DNA from: a virus
Direction: 5' to 3' (one strand)
DNA: 34,485 bases
IMG/VR virus record: IMGVR_UViG_3300010391_000160
Location: 1 to 34,485 of that record
Shown: one piece after another, positions 17,071-23,898 of the stretch
How the letters are laid out: each line of letters begins with the position of its first letter
How positions within the stretch are numbered: position 1 is the stretch's first letter
Notes under the pieces: generated by a model
Databases searched by the model: none
What the model saw: the letters and a program-made list of their open reading frames with translations, nothing else
Told to the model about the DNA's origin: nothing
Translations under genes and position numbers: made by a program

Positions 17071-18038
17071 TGCCGCGCGACACCGACCTGTACGCTGACT
17101 CGTGCCACCGCGTCGCCACGACGCACATTATCGGGAGCACCGCGAGCGCCGCGGGTGTCGACGGCCTGATCGAAGAGCTGGCTGCTCAGTTGACGGCGGC
17201 CCGGTGGACCAAGACCGATAACGGCGTGTCCGGCGGGCACCCGTTCTACAAGTTCGTGTCGCAGCAGTCGCAATGGTGGGACGATGAGAACAACCCGCCA
17301 GCTGGCTACGTGGGCAAGGTGAAGGTGCACTTATTCGCCACGGTGAACACCGCAATGCAGATTCAGGCCATGACCGCCGACGACGCGATTCAGCAATCGA
17401 CGGCGGACAATCGGACCGCATTCAGCATCAACTTCGCCGATGGCTTTCAGGTTCGGATCATCGCGTGTCCCTACCAGTTCGCCCAGTTCTACCGGACCGA
17501 CTCGGCGGACTTCCATAGCATGTTGGTGAGCGCCCTGCATACCCCGCGTTTTCTCCAGGAGCGGCGAGAACTCAAAGAAACCCTGCTCGCCAGCAGGAAC
17601 GCTTTTCGGCTGCGGTTGGGGTCCGGTACCAACACGGTGTTTTTCTCGGTGGTCAAGGACAAGGTCGGAACCACCACCAACGACAGCATCGACGCGCGCG
17701 CCTGGGGTCCGTCAATCGTCGCGCCCTACGCCGGCTCCGGTGCGTTCGCGCTGGGGCGCGGCCTGAAAGTGGTCAACGCCAAAGATGACCCGACGTTTGC
17801 CGACCCGACCCTCTGGTTCCCGTTGGGGTCGCCGCCGATGGTGGCCTGGGGCAACGTGGTCCACGGTCTGAATGTGGTCCAGGACATCAACAAGCTCCGG
17901 GGCTGGCTCTGGGATGCCATCGTGCTCAGTGAGTCCTACCCGCTCGGCTACACCGTCACCATGCCAGACGGGACGATCTGGGAAGCCTACACCGATCCAG
18001 GGCTGTTGAACCAGACATTGTTCATCAGGAGCCTTTGA
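17070..18038 (+). CDS. Tail protein, unassigned
   Basis: 322 aa, starting in a TGATG overlap. It has an N-terminal helical segment (VDGLIEELAAQLTAARWTK), then mixed alpha/beta sequence with FYKFVSQQSQWWDDENNPP, FQVRIIACPYQFAQFY and a final IWEAYTDPGLLNQTLFI. No family was recognised. Its start and end overlap or abut its neighbours, and the following gene seems to be its partner: both begin with short helical headers and read like per-virion tail or baseplate parts. No signal peptide. Confidence 0.65.
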   Translation: MPRDTDLYADSCHRVATTHIIGSTASAAGVDGLIEELAAQLTAARWTKTDNGVSGGHPFYKFVSQQSQWWDDENNPPAGYVGKVKVHLFATVNTAMQIQAMTADDAIQQSTADNRTAFSINFADGFQVRIIACPYQFAQFYRTDSADFHSMLVSALHTPRFLQERRELKETLLASRNAFRLRLGSGTNTVFFSVVKDKVGTTTNDSIDARAWGPSIVAPYAGSGAFALGRGLKVVNAKDDPTFADPTLWFPLGSPPMVAWGNVVHGLNVVQDINKLRGWLWDAIVLSESYPLGYTVTMPDGTIWEAYTDPGLLNQTLFIRSL

Positions 18039-19451
18039 GTGTACTCGGCGGCGCAACTCTGGATGGATCGGGCAGCGTTCGGCGCCACGACGAATCTCTC
18101 GCGCCGCGACGATTGGGTTGAAAACGCCGCGAAGTTCTGCGCGGCCGCCGGCTGGACGATCCGGGTGAACGGGGCCATCTTCACCGTGACCACGACGACC
18201 ACGTTCATGTTGAGTTACAAGGTCTTTGCGATCCCGCCGGACGATGACGTGTTTTGGCGGATCATCCGCAACGACAATGGCCAGTTCATCCACGTGATCG
18301 ACGAGCCGAAGTCGGACGGGACACAGCCGCCGGGGCGAGTGCTACGAACTGGCCTCAACCCGTCGCCTGCAACACTGCACGCGAAGGTGGTCTTGGCGAT
18401 CATGATTTTGCTGCAAGACAAGGGGATCACCCCGACCCCCCTTGGTCCGCTCGATACCCGGATGACCACCGACTCACCCCGCAACGATTTCCTGGTGAAT
18501 ATGTCGATCGGCTCGTCGCTGCGGAGTGGAACGACCGACACACAGGCGTATGCCGGTTTTGTCTGCACCAGCCAGCCCAGTCGCAAACGCTACCTGAAGG
18601 GGGCCGCGCAGATCAAGACGGCAGGCGGCGACAACTACATCTCGATCTACCTGACTTCCAAGGTCGAAGGCGGCGGCGACTTCGACAACAACATGATCCA
18701 CGTGGCGGGGGCGAAATCGTTCGCGGCGTTTGCGACCGACACCCCGATCCTGGACGGGGAGCAAGCTGCTTCGACTTTCGGCCGAACAGGCGCCGGCGGC
18801 ATCGGGCAAAAGGGCTTGGAGCGCATGGGCCAGCTCGACATCGCCCGGACGATCGCGTTCGCCGATCCCTACCAGTTGATTCTCCATGTTGAGGGCGCAC
18901 CCGAGGCGTTCATTCACGCAGCCGCTTTGAAGCTGATCGACTTTCGGACCAGCGCGGCCGATGATCTTCCGGTCACGTCTGCGAACTTCTTTGCCGCCCG
19001 GCGGTCACAGTCGGGCGGTCGGAGCTTCCGAGCGTTTGGGGTCCTTGAGCCCAACGTGCTGCGCGTGGAAGTGAACAGCAAGGCGTTCTACGGCTCGCAG
19101 CCCAGCGAGAGCGCGAAGGTCCAGCTCGGCATCCTTCGGACCACGGGCGACAACGCCGTGTCGAAGTTAGGCGTGCGGTGGGGTGGCGACGGTGCGACCG
19201 ACGACATCGGTGAAGTCTGCGAGCCGTGGATCGTGATGAGTCCGAAGTCGGGCGGCACTGGTTTCGCGGCCGGCGAACTCTGGGATGCCATGTCGATCTA
19301 CGAGCGTACCCCGGAGCCGACCATGGGGCGATTCGTTTGGGACAGCCAGCCCTGGATTCGCTACACCAAAGACGCGCAGAGCCTCGCGGCCGGGGAAGTG
19401 CCGTTCACGCTTTGCTTGCGCGCAACCCGAAAGTTCATCCCACCAAAATGA
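18039..19451 (+). CDS. Tail protein, unassigned
   Basis: 470 aa with a GTG start immediately after the previous TGA. The N-terminus has ENAAKFCAAAGWTIRVNGAIFTVTTTTTF. The centre resembles the large beta-rich tail proteins of environmental podoviruses (NDFLVNMSIGSSLRSGTTDTQ positions ~152-172, YISIYLTSKVEGGGDFDNNMIHV, then RSQSGGRSFRAFGVLEPNVL). No enzymatic motif, membrane segment or signal peptide is visible. It is likely a structural part of the tail, by position only. Confidence 0.65.
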   Translation: MYSAAQLWMDRAAFGATTNLSRRDDWVENAAKFCAAAGWTIRVNGAIFTVTTTTTFMLSYKVFAIPPDDDVFWRIIRNDNGQFIHVIDEPKSDGTQPPGRVLRTGLNPSPATLHAKVVLAIMILLQDKGITPTPLGPLDTRMTTDSPRNDFLVNMSIGSSLRSGTTDTQAYAGFVCTSQPSRKRYLKGAAQIKTAGGDNYISIYLTSKVEGGGDFDNNMIHVAGAKSFAAFATDTPILDGEQAASTFGRTGAGGIGQKGLERMGQLDIARTIAFADPYQLILHVEGAPEAFIHAAALKLIDFRTSAADDLPVTSANFFAARRSQSGGRSFRAFGVLEPNVLRVEVNSKAFYGSQPSESAKVQLGILRTTGDNAVSKLGVRWGGDGATDDIGEVCEPWIVMSPKSGGTGFAAGELWDAMSIYERTPEPTMGRFVWDSQPWIRYTKDAQSLAAGEVPFTLCLRATRKFIPPK

Positions 19452-19452
19452 T

Positions 19453-19767
19453 ATGCCAGCCATCGTCCTGAAATCCGAGAAGCTGCGTCCGACCCTCTCA
19501 TCCGCGGGCGGCACGCCGGCGACGCTCGGATTCATGCCCTTCCTCGGTGTCCAGCTTGGGCGCGATGGGATCGACGATCCGCTGGTGGTGCTGCCTGCGA
19601 GCTATCGGATGCCCATTCCCAACGCCAACCAACCGTTTGCGAGCTCCTGGGTCTACGACTCGGTGCTGGCGCTGCCGCTGTCGGCTTGCGCGAAAGTTCC
19701 ACCGCCGCCCGATCTTCGGGCGGGCTTTCAACTGCCCCAGTACCGGAGGCCTAGGTTCCCGAGATAA
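19453..19767 (+). CDS. Small late-operon protein, unassigned (104 aa)
   Basis: 104 aa beginning at an ATG one base after the previous stop (TGATATG). It is Pro-rich, with PLVVLPASYRMPIPNANQPF and WVYDSVLALPLSACAK, and a basic end (YRRPRFPR). The sequence is not hydrophobic enough for a membrane protein. Family unknown. It closes the main block of tail genes; 45 bases separate it from the two small membrane proteins. Confidence 0.6.
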   Translation: MPAIVLKSEKLRPTLSSAGGTPATLGFMPFLGVQLGRDGIDDPLVVLPASYRMPIPNANQPFASSWVYDSVLALPLSACAKVPPPPDLRAGFQLPQYRRPRFPR

Positions 19768-19812
19768 TCCTTGCACCCGTGCATGGGCCGTGGCACTATT
19801 GGTCCTAGTACT

Positions 19813-20103
19813 ATGATTCCACGATTCGACTGGTCGCTCAACTTCGGGCATCTGTTGACCATGGTCACGTTTCTACTGGTGGCCCTTGGCTCTTTCTATC
19901 GGTTACGCGGAGAGCAGAGCATTCATAAGATGCAACTGGAGGCCATCTCGAAGTGGATCGACCAGCATGACGAAGTACTGAAAACGAACCTGAAAGACTT
20001 CCAGGAATCGAGACTCCAAGGCGCGCTCACAACTCAACTTCTGCAAACCTTGGTCGCCCGGGTCGAGCGGCTGGAGGCACGGCGCGCGGGAGTGGGAGGC
20101 TGA
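19813..20103 (+). CDS. Small membrane protein with coiled coil (holin/spanin-like architecture)
   Basis: 96 aa from the ATG at 19813; an in-frame ATG at 19771 would add 14 residues but has no clear Shine-Dalgarno. One membrane segment (~residues 12-29, HLLTMVTFLLVALGSFY) is followed by charged, heptad-like helix to the end (KMQLEAISKWIDQHDEVL, LLQTLVARVERLEARR). This is the layout of inner-membrane spanin subunits, XhlA-like proteins and DUF2730-type proteins. It precedes another small membrane protein by one base. A lysis-related role is inference. Confidence 0.6.
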   Translation: MIPRFDWSLNFGHLLTMVTFLLVALGSFYRLRGEQSIHKMQLEAISKWIDQHDEVLKTNLKDFQESRLQGALTTQLLQTLVARVERLEARRAGVGG

Positions 20104-20104
20104 G

Positions 20105-20455
20105 ATGGCGTTCGGGATAATGCTGGTCGCGGTCGTGTTTCTCGCGCAGGTCATCGCTGGTGTGCTGGAGCGTGAGGTCAAAGGCTTCGCGGACCTATTT
20201 CACCGGCACAGTGAGTTCGGTGCCATCGCCGTGTGGGTTTGGAGCGTGCTGTGCCAGGCGCTTCCGGCGCCGGGGAAAGGCGCATCCTGGGTGCAGACCA
20301 CGTTCTACAATCTCGCGCACCTGGCCGCGGGGAACCTCCGATTGATCGGCAAGCGCGCCGGCGGGGAAGGGTTGATCGACCGGCGGCTGGGTACTGGCAG
20401 CTTCACGAAAGAGGACTTGGCGCGGATGACGAAAGACGGAGCGCCGAAAGAGTAG
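20105..20455 (+). CDS. Small membrane protein, last gene of the late operon
   Basis: 116 aa; the ATG follows the previous TGA by one base. Residues 1-19 are hydrophobic (FGIMLVAVVFLAQVIAGVL), and a second weakly hydrophobic stretch (GAIAVWVWSVLCQALP) lies at ~40-55. The rest is soluble and basic, ending in TKEDLARMTKDGAPKE. A holin-like role is possible but unproven. Its 3' half overlaps, on the opposite strand, the lipoprotein frame at 20305-20535. Confidence 0.6.
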   Translation: MAFGIMLVAVVFLAQVIAGVLEREVKGFADLFHRHSEFGAIAVWVWSVLCQALPAPGKGASWVQTTFYNLAHLAAGNLRLIGKRAGGEGLIDRRLGTGSFTKEDLARMTKDGAPKE

Positions 20456-20535
20456 ATCAGCGGCGGCGGTTCCGGCTTCGATCGGCAAGCCGTGAGGGTG
20501 AGCGCCAGGGCGAGAGCCAGCGTGCAGCTTTTCAT
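20305..20535 (-). CDS. Candidate short lipoprotein (Rz1/o-spanin-like)
   Basis: 76 aa. It starts in an ATGA overlap with the gene upstream on the same strand. Residues 1-17 are a lipoprotein signal with lipobox LTAC, followed by RSKPEPPP, the Pro-rich start typical of outer-membrane spanins. From ~residue 27 onward the frame runs antisense to the convergent membrane-protein gene, so that part may not be under its own selection. With SleB and the coiled-coil membrane protein it could complete a lysis set, but the separate strands make this unusual. Confidence 0.45.
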   Translation of the reverse strand: MKSCTLALALALTLTACRSKPEPPPLIYSFGAPSFVIRAKSSFVKLPVPSRRSINPSPPARLPINRRFPAARCARL

Positions 20536-20852
20536 CCATACCGCTCCTTGGACCGCTTGACGGCCTCCAGGGCCTCGGCTATGGCGCGCTCCAGGCGGGT
20601 GGGCGGCGCTGGGGGTCCCTGAGTAGCCTTCGGGGCCCCTGGCGCAGACCTGGTGGGGGTAATGCGCGGCGTTGTGGGTTCTACGGCCATTCCTGGGGGC
20701 GGCGCGGACAGCTCCATCCGCCGCTTGCGCCCCTCGGCGGCGAACAGATAGGCGCTCTCCAGCCTGTCAAGCTCCTCCAGCCGCCCCAGGAGGTCCCGCT
20801 TGGTGCTCACCCGGTAGCGCAGATCGGCCAGGGTCGCTTTGCGGCGGGTCAT
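20532..20852 (-). CDS. Unassigned protein with N-terminal coiled coil
   Basis: 106 aa from the ATG at 20852, chosen because a longer frame to 21074 would overlap the neighbouring gene. Residues ~5-48 form a charged helix (VSTKRDLLGRLEELDRLESAYLF region), the centre is Pro/Thr-rich and disordered, and the end is again helical (LERAIAEALEAVKRSKERYG). The motif TGCA-CCAG-TGCA lies directly upstream of the start at 20859-20872. Family unknown. It ends in an ATGA overlap with the lipoprotein frame. Confidence 0.55.
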   Translation of the reverse strand: MTRRKATLADLRYRVSTKRDLLGRLEELDRLESAYLFAAEGRKRRMELSAPPPGMAVEPTTPRITPTRSAPGAPKATQGPPAPPTRLERAIAEALEAVKRSKERYG

Positions 20853-20880
20853 GGGGCCTGCACCAGTGCACGCTCGGGGA

Positions 20881-21462
20881 TCACGCCGCCTCCCGCACGT
20901 CCGCGACCGCGATGCCACGTTTCTCCCGCAGCAGCCGAGCAACTCGGAACGGGTCGGTCTTGCGCTTCCTGATCCAGCTTGTCCAGACCAGCTCCTTGAC
21001 CAGATGCCAGGTCCCCCGGGCCAGATCGTAAGGCGGGTACAGGTCGACGTCGATCTCGTACCAAACGCTTCCATCGGGTCCTACATGACGGATGATCTGT
21101 AGGGAGGGGTGACCGAAAGGTACAATCTCCCGCCAGCCGATCCGCGCCGTCGGCCCGTGGTTCTGGACCAGATCGTATCGGATGAACTTGTCGGGCGTCA
21201 GACCGAACTGGAGCAGATCGTAGAACACGCCGAAGTCGGTGCTGATCGAGCCGCCGTCGGCGAGCACGATCTTGGGTGGCTCAGCCCAGGGGCAGTAGTC
21301 GAAGTAGCGACAGCGGTCGGGCTCCGCTTCGATCAGGCGTATGATGGCCTCTGCCAGACACATCTTCGCTGGCTGGCCTACCAGCACAGGCACCTGATAC
21401 CGCCGCAGCACCGCGTCGATGTTCGCGGCGCACTGGGCGGCGGCGGGGGATTGGGGTTTCAT
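20881..21462 (-). CDS. Unassigned protein (193 aa)
   Basis: 193 aa. The N-terminal ~50 residues are helical with Cys (AAAQCAANIDAVLRRY, MCLAEAIIRLIEAEPD). The rest is mixed, with a Trp/Tyr-rich strand region (GSVWYEIDVDLYPPYDLARG, VKELVWTSWIRKRKTD) and a basic helical end. No catalytic motif recognised. It is coupled by an ATGA overlap to the gene at 21459-21680. Its place among the last genes of the - strand suggests an accessory role. Confidence 0.6.
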   Translation of the reverse strand: MKPQSPAAAQCAANIDAVLRRYQVPVLVGQPAKMCLAEAIIRLIEAEPDRCRYFDYCPWAEPPKIVLADGGSISTDFGVFYDLLQFGLTPDKFIRYDLVQNHGPTARIGWREIVPFGHPSLQIIRHVGPDGSVWYEIDVDLYPPYDLARGTWHLVKELVWTSWIRKRKTDPFRVARLLREKRGIAVADVREAA

Positions 21463-21680
21463 GTTCGCTTCCTCCGCTTCCGCTTCGACCTGGCCGAATC
21501 AGTGTAACGATCCCGCGCCCCGTCCCAATCACCATGGGCAGCCTCCAGACCTGGTCGGTCGCAGTCAGGTGTGCGCGGTAATTGCTTCAGGTTGTAGCAG
21601 AGGTTCGCCATCCGCGCACCGGCTAAAATCAAAGCCTCCACACACTTTTCTTTCTCCGTCACTTGCGCCTCCACGCTCAC
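21459..21680 (-). CDS. Small basic unassigned protein (73 aa)
   Basis: 73 aa, starting at GTG 21680. The N-terminal helix has two cysteines (KEKCVEALILAGARMANLCY), and the C-terminus is strongly basic (SARSKRKRRKRT), suggesting nucleic-acid contact. The stop overlaps the next gene (ATGA), and its start overlaps the end of a 33-codon frame (GTGA). Family unknown. Confidence 0.55.
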   Translation of the reverse strand: MSVEAQVTEKEKCVEALILAGARMANLCYNLKQLPRTPDCDRPGLEAAHGDWDGARDRYTDSARSKRKRRKRT

Positions 21681-21778
21681 GGTTTATCTGGGCGGCGCGT
21701 TTGTTCATCAACAGAATCATTCGCATTGTTTCCGTCCCTCCAGAATCTTCTTGCCACACGCGCAGATCGCCTCGCCAT
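21677..21778 (-). CDS. Possible micro-ORF (33 aa)
   Basis: ATG at 21778 is preceded by GGGGAGGA at good spacing, and its TGA overlaps the GTG start of the next gene. The product is Arg-rich (MARRSARVARRFWRDG). It may serve as a translated leader for the next gene rather than encode a functional protein. A competing frame over the same bases ends at 21717 with CACGKKILEGRKQC, which looks like a zinc-binding end but has no start codon. Confidence 0.3.
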   Translation of the reverse strand: MARRSARVARRFWRDGNNANDSVDEQTRRPDKP

Positions 21779-21991
21779 CGTGATTCCTCCCCTCCGCCGT
21801 CCCTCTCCCCCCACCCGATACGACGGCTACGGGCGAGGGGTCATGGCCGCTTTCCGAACTGGGTCTGTCATTTCGTGTTGGTCAGCTTTCATTGGGCATC
21901 AACCCCTCTCCAATGGGTAGGGGCCGGAGTGTTGGCGCGCCTACATCTGAGGCCCCACCTTCGGAGCACGCCAGCAGCCGACCCCGCATCC
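21717..21991 (-). other. Degenerate stretch with short coupled frames and no convincing gene
   Basis: No normal gene covers these 275 bases. Short - strand frames chain through it: 21882-21989 (35 codons, starting two bases after the previous stop) and 21827-21892 (21 codons). A start-less frame ending at 21717 has the zinc-ribbon-like end ICACGKKILEGRKQC. The stretch also holds GGGGAGAGGG-type sequence. It reads like the remains of one or two small zinc-binding genes broken by frame changes. Confidence 0.35.
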
Positions 21992-22165
21992 TCACAACTC
22001 TCTGCCCACACGTTCACGGAAGCGTTGGAGAGTGTCGGCCACATGGGCGATATCCTCTACTGCATCGCGGATTCGCTCACCCTCTTCTAGATGATCCACG
22101 TCGGCGTGTTCCATGATGGTTTTGACCGCTTCGCGTAGCCGTCGCTCAGCTTCCGATAGCTTCAT
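21992..22165 (-). CDS. Small helical acidic protein (57 aa)
   Basis: 57 aa from the ATG at 22165, chosen over the ATG at 22198 because GGAGAGGA lies eight bases upstream. The whole product is an amphipathic charged helix (KLSEAERRLREAVKTIMEHA, DAVEDIAHVADTLQRFRERV), as in small regulators or inhibitors. Family unknown. A TGCA-CCCGA-TGCA site lies 20-34 bases upstream of the start (22185-22199), between this gene and the previous one, where an operator could sit. Confidence 0.6.
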   Translation of the reverse strand: MKLSEAERRLREAVKTIMEHADVDHLEEGERIRDAVEDIAHVADTLQRFRERVGREL

Positions 22166-22201
22166 CGCCGTGATCCTCTCCGCGTGCACCCGATGCACGC
22201 C

Positions 22202-22798
22202 TCAGCGCGTCACGCTGAGCCTGCCGAACAGCACACCGAAATACAGATCCCGCTCCTCTCCAGGGGGGAGGTTGAGTGCTTGCCGAAGTTCGGACACTTC
22301 GACGGCCACGGCCGGGAACTTGGACCCCAGCGTGTTCTCGACGATGATGATGTCACCGACACCGCCGCGAATCCCTTCCCAGTGGGAATGGCGGAGCGCC
22401 CCGCGGATGAGGTCTGATCTCCGCTTCAGTCCCTCCGTCCACCGGATGGCCGTCAGTTCGTCGAACAGCGCATCTACCGGTCCGACGTACCTTCCCTCCG
22501 GCGTGATGGCCCACACGGACACCCCGGTGCTGCGTCCCGTACTGTGAAACCCCGGCGCGTTGGTGGTCTTGTACTCCCAATCGGCGGGCAGCTTCATGGC
22601 CGGGAACGGGTTGAACTCCTGAGCATCCATCAGGCGGTCGAAGTGATCCCGGTGGCGTCCGAAGGTTTCGTGGTCCGGTCGCTTGTTTCCGCGCGGGTCG
22701 CCAACCACGGCGGCGTCGAGCGCGATCAAGCAGACCTGATTGGTAACCGGTTCAACTGCCGGCACCGAAGCTGGAAGGCGAAATGGTCCGAGTCCCAT
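22202..22798 (-). CDS. Unassigned phage protein (198 aa)
   Basis: 198 aa, with GGGAGAG about nine bases before the ATG. The sequence contains NQVCLIALDAAVVGDPRGNK (~20-39), FNPFPAMKLPADWEYKTTNA, a TGVSVWAITPEGRYVGPVDA strand pair, and a C-terminal beta/alpha region around IIIVENTLGSKFPAVAVEVS. It is compact and soluble with no signal or membrane segment. No family or catalytic motif could be named. It is the longest gene between the DNA-metabolism genes and the end of the - strand set. Confidence 0.6.
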   Translation of the reverse strand: MGLGPFRLPASVPAVEPVTNQVCLIALDAAVVGDPRGNKRPDHETFGRHRDHFDRLMDAQEFNPFPAMKLPADWEYKTTNAPGFHSTGRSTGVSVWAITPEGRYVGPVDALFDELTAIRWTEGLKRRSDLIRGALRHSHWEGIRGGVGDIIIVENTLGSKFPAVAVEVSELRQALNLPPGEERDLYFGVLFGRLSVTR

Positions 22799-22845
22799 GT
22801 TGGTTACTCTCCCTTGGCGGGGTCACCGCCGATACTGCGGAGTTT

Positions 22846-22911
22846 CTAAGATGAGTTCCGCTGGCCGCAGCCGTGAGGTCTCCGTTTACAGCACGTCAGG
22901 GCCGCCGCCAT
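22846..22911 (-). other. Possible Cys-rich micro-ORF (21 aa) in the 22799-23033 gap
   Basis: The gap 22799-23033 holds no normal gene. It contains this 21-codon frame (start MAAALTCC, four cysteines) right after the 17-base repeat copy at 22914-22930, and the start-less Cys-rich frame described separately. Coding status is doubtful. Confidence 0.2.
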
Positions 22912-22931
22912 CAAGTCTCAGTTCCTCCGCT

Positions 22932-23033
22932 TCATCTCGAAGACCTCAGCCGTGCGGCCTCTGTGCAATATCGGGTCTTTTCAATGCACTGGGTGCCCCC
23001 GCAGCGAACCTTGAAGCCGCACGACTCAAAGTC
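22932..23033 (-). pseudogene. Cys-rich frame lying in frame behind a TGA
   Basis: Immediately after the TGA that ends the 52-aa gene at 23034, the same frame continues for 33 codons with a zinc-ribbon-like pattern (SCGFKVRCGGTQC, then RYC) up to a TGA at 22932. No ATG, GTG or TTG starts it. It is either the remnant of a separate small gene that has lost its start, or the product of reading through the TGA. The conserved-looking cysteine spacing suggests it was once translated. Confidence 0.35.
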
Positions 23034-23192
23034 TCAGTTCCTCCGTTTGCGCTTGCGCGTGTTCCTCTCGATCTTCCGCAGTTCCCTGCGAATATCCATG
23101 AGGACAGCGATACCCGCACGCTCCCAGCTCGGGCATTTCCCATGCTCGTCGATCACCGTCCAGTTCGTGTTCTTGCCTTGGCGGTCAACCAT
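23034..23192 (-). CDS. Small basic unassigned protein (52 aa)
   Basis: 52 codons from the ATG at 23192. The N-terminus is polar (VDRQGKNTNWTVIDEHGKCP), the centre helical (RAGIAVLMDIRRELRKIER) and the end very basic (RKRKRRN), consistent with nucleic-acid contact. The last codons lie in a 17-base sequence repeated 115 bases downstream. The frame continues past the TGA into a Cys-rich stretch. Family unknown. Confidence 0.55.
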   Translation of the reverse strand: MVDRQGKNTNWTVIDEHGKCPSWERAGIAVLMDIRRELRKIERNTRKRKRRN

Positions 23193-23287
23193 GGTCGAAC
23201 CCCCTCAAGCGGCCCCTCTCCGGCTGGGGAGAAGATACTGCGGGGCCGCCAAAACGGGTTCTGGTAGCTGTCGATAGCCTCACCCCC

Positions 23288-23332
23288 TCAGTCTTTCTCC
23301 TCCCAAACCTGGCCGACCTGAATCTCGTCCAT
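23288..23332 (-). pseudogene. Remnant of a small phage gene (14 codons left)
   Basis: The frame starts in a TGATG overlap with the zinc-ribbon gene and reads MDEIQVGQVWEEKD before a TGA. This resembles the first residues of a common small phage protein type starting with I-K-V-G-Q-V-W-E-D-x-D that normally continues for 50-70 residues. Here the rest is absent, and the following bases include CTCCCCAGCCGGAGAG, a repeat-like insertion-type sequence. It is probably a truncated gene. Confidence 0.4.
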
Positions 23333-23439
23333 CACCGTTTCCTCTGGCAGCGCGGGCACTTGGCCGCCCCGCCCGCCTTGCGCGTAGCCCATTCGTGCTT
23401 GCAGTTGGCGCATTTGATGATCTTCGGCTTGTTTGCCAT
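23332..23439 (-). CDS. 35-aa zinc-ribbon protein
   Basis: Two CxxC pairs, CANC and CPRC, separated by 16 residues (MANKPKIIKCANCKHEWATR, then KCPRCQRKR), make a minimal zinc ribbon with a basic end. The start at 23439 sits only about three bases after the predicted transcription start, so its mRNA may be nearly leaderless. Such tiny ribbons in phages may bind DNA, RNA or RNA polymerase. No specific function can be given. Confidence 0.7.
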   Translation of the reverse strand: MANKPKIIKCANCKHEWATRKAGGAAKCPRCQRKR

Positions 23440-23448
23440 TATCGTAAT

Positions 23449-23477
23449 ACCGTAGCACGTCGACGTGGAGGTGTCAA
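23449..23477 (-). promoter_or_regulatory. Promoter with palindromic operator in its spacer
   Basis: On the - strand a consensus TTGACA (23472-23477) is followed 17 bases later by TACGGT (23449-23454). The spacer contains the perfect 12-bp palindrome CACGTCGACGTG (23456-23467), ideal for a dimeric repressor that would block polymerase. Transcription should start near 23442, three bases before the ATG of the zinc-ribbon gene. The -10 is only 3/6 to consensus, so an activator is also possible. Confidence 0.5.
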
Positions 23478-23488
23478 GAGTTTTTCCC

Positions 23489-23896
23489 CTAGAGCCGGTA
23501 AAACCGAAACGCCCCGATGGTTGCCGTGAGCTTTGTCGGGTCTGCCCAGGACGGCTCCTGGCCTTCCGGCAGACTGTGGTAGTGGTTGGCCCACTCCTTC
23601 GCTTCTGGTAGCCCGAGAATCGGGCGTGTCGCCTGCACCACATCGCAGGATTCCAGCCATGCCGAATCCGCCGGCGTCGGGAACTTCCAGGAGTTCGGGT
23701 CGGTCTTGTTGAAGCTGCTGAATTGGAGCTTTTGTAGCACCACCTCGCCGGGGGTGTTCGGCCAGCGGGGGTCGGCGACGCGAGCGAAGATCACCTGGGC
23801 CACGCCAACCTTGGCCTCCCGGCTCTCGCCCCGGGCCTCCCGCCAGATACAGAGAGCGGCCAAGAAGAGGCCGTAATTCTGAGAGATGGGATTCAT
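23489..23896 (-). CDS. SleB-type cell-wall hydrolase (endolysin)
   Basis: 135 aa, matching the catalytic core of the SleB/Hydrolase_2 family, lytic transglycosylase-like enzymes that cleave peptidoglycan glycan strands. The key block is at residues 13-40: AALCIWREARGESREAKVGV with the E-A-R-G-E catalytic motif, AQVIFARV, then WPNTPGEVVLQ and QFSSFN. No signal peptide or cell-wall-binding domain, so it would need a holin to reach its substrate. It lies next to Dam in the - strand set rather than behind the late genes. Confidence 0.85.
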   Translation of the reverse strand: MNPISQNYGLFLAALCIWREARGESREAKVGVAQVIFARVADPRWPNTPGEVVLQKLQFSSFNKTDPNSWKFPTPADSAWLESCDVVQATRPILGLPEAKEWANHYHSLPEGQEPSWADPTKLTATIGAFRFYRL

Positions 23897-23898
23897 GG

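Noticed and set aside
19771-19812. Possible promoter TTGCAC with a weak -10 before the two membrane-protein genes
   Set aside because: Best -10 match is 3/6 and spacing is ambiguous; continuous operon transcription explains expression.
20472-20491. Possible terminator between the converging strands (CGGCTT/AAGCCG)
   Set aside because: Only a 6-bp stem, no T-run on either strand.
21419-22090. 223-codon + strand frame across the small - strand genes
   Set aside because: It opposes several coupled - strand genes, has no family features and a Ser/Pro/Arg-rich product.
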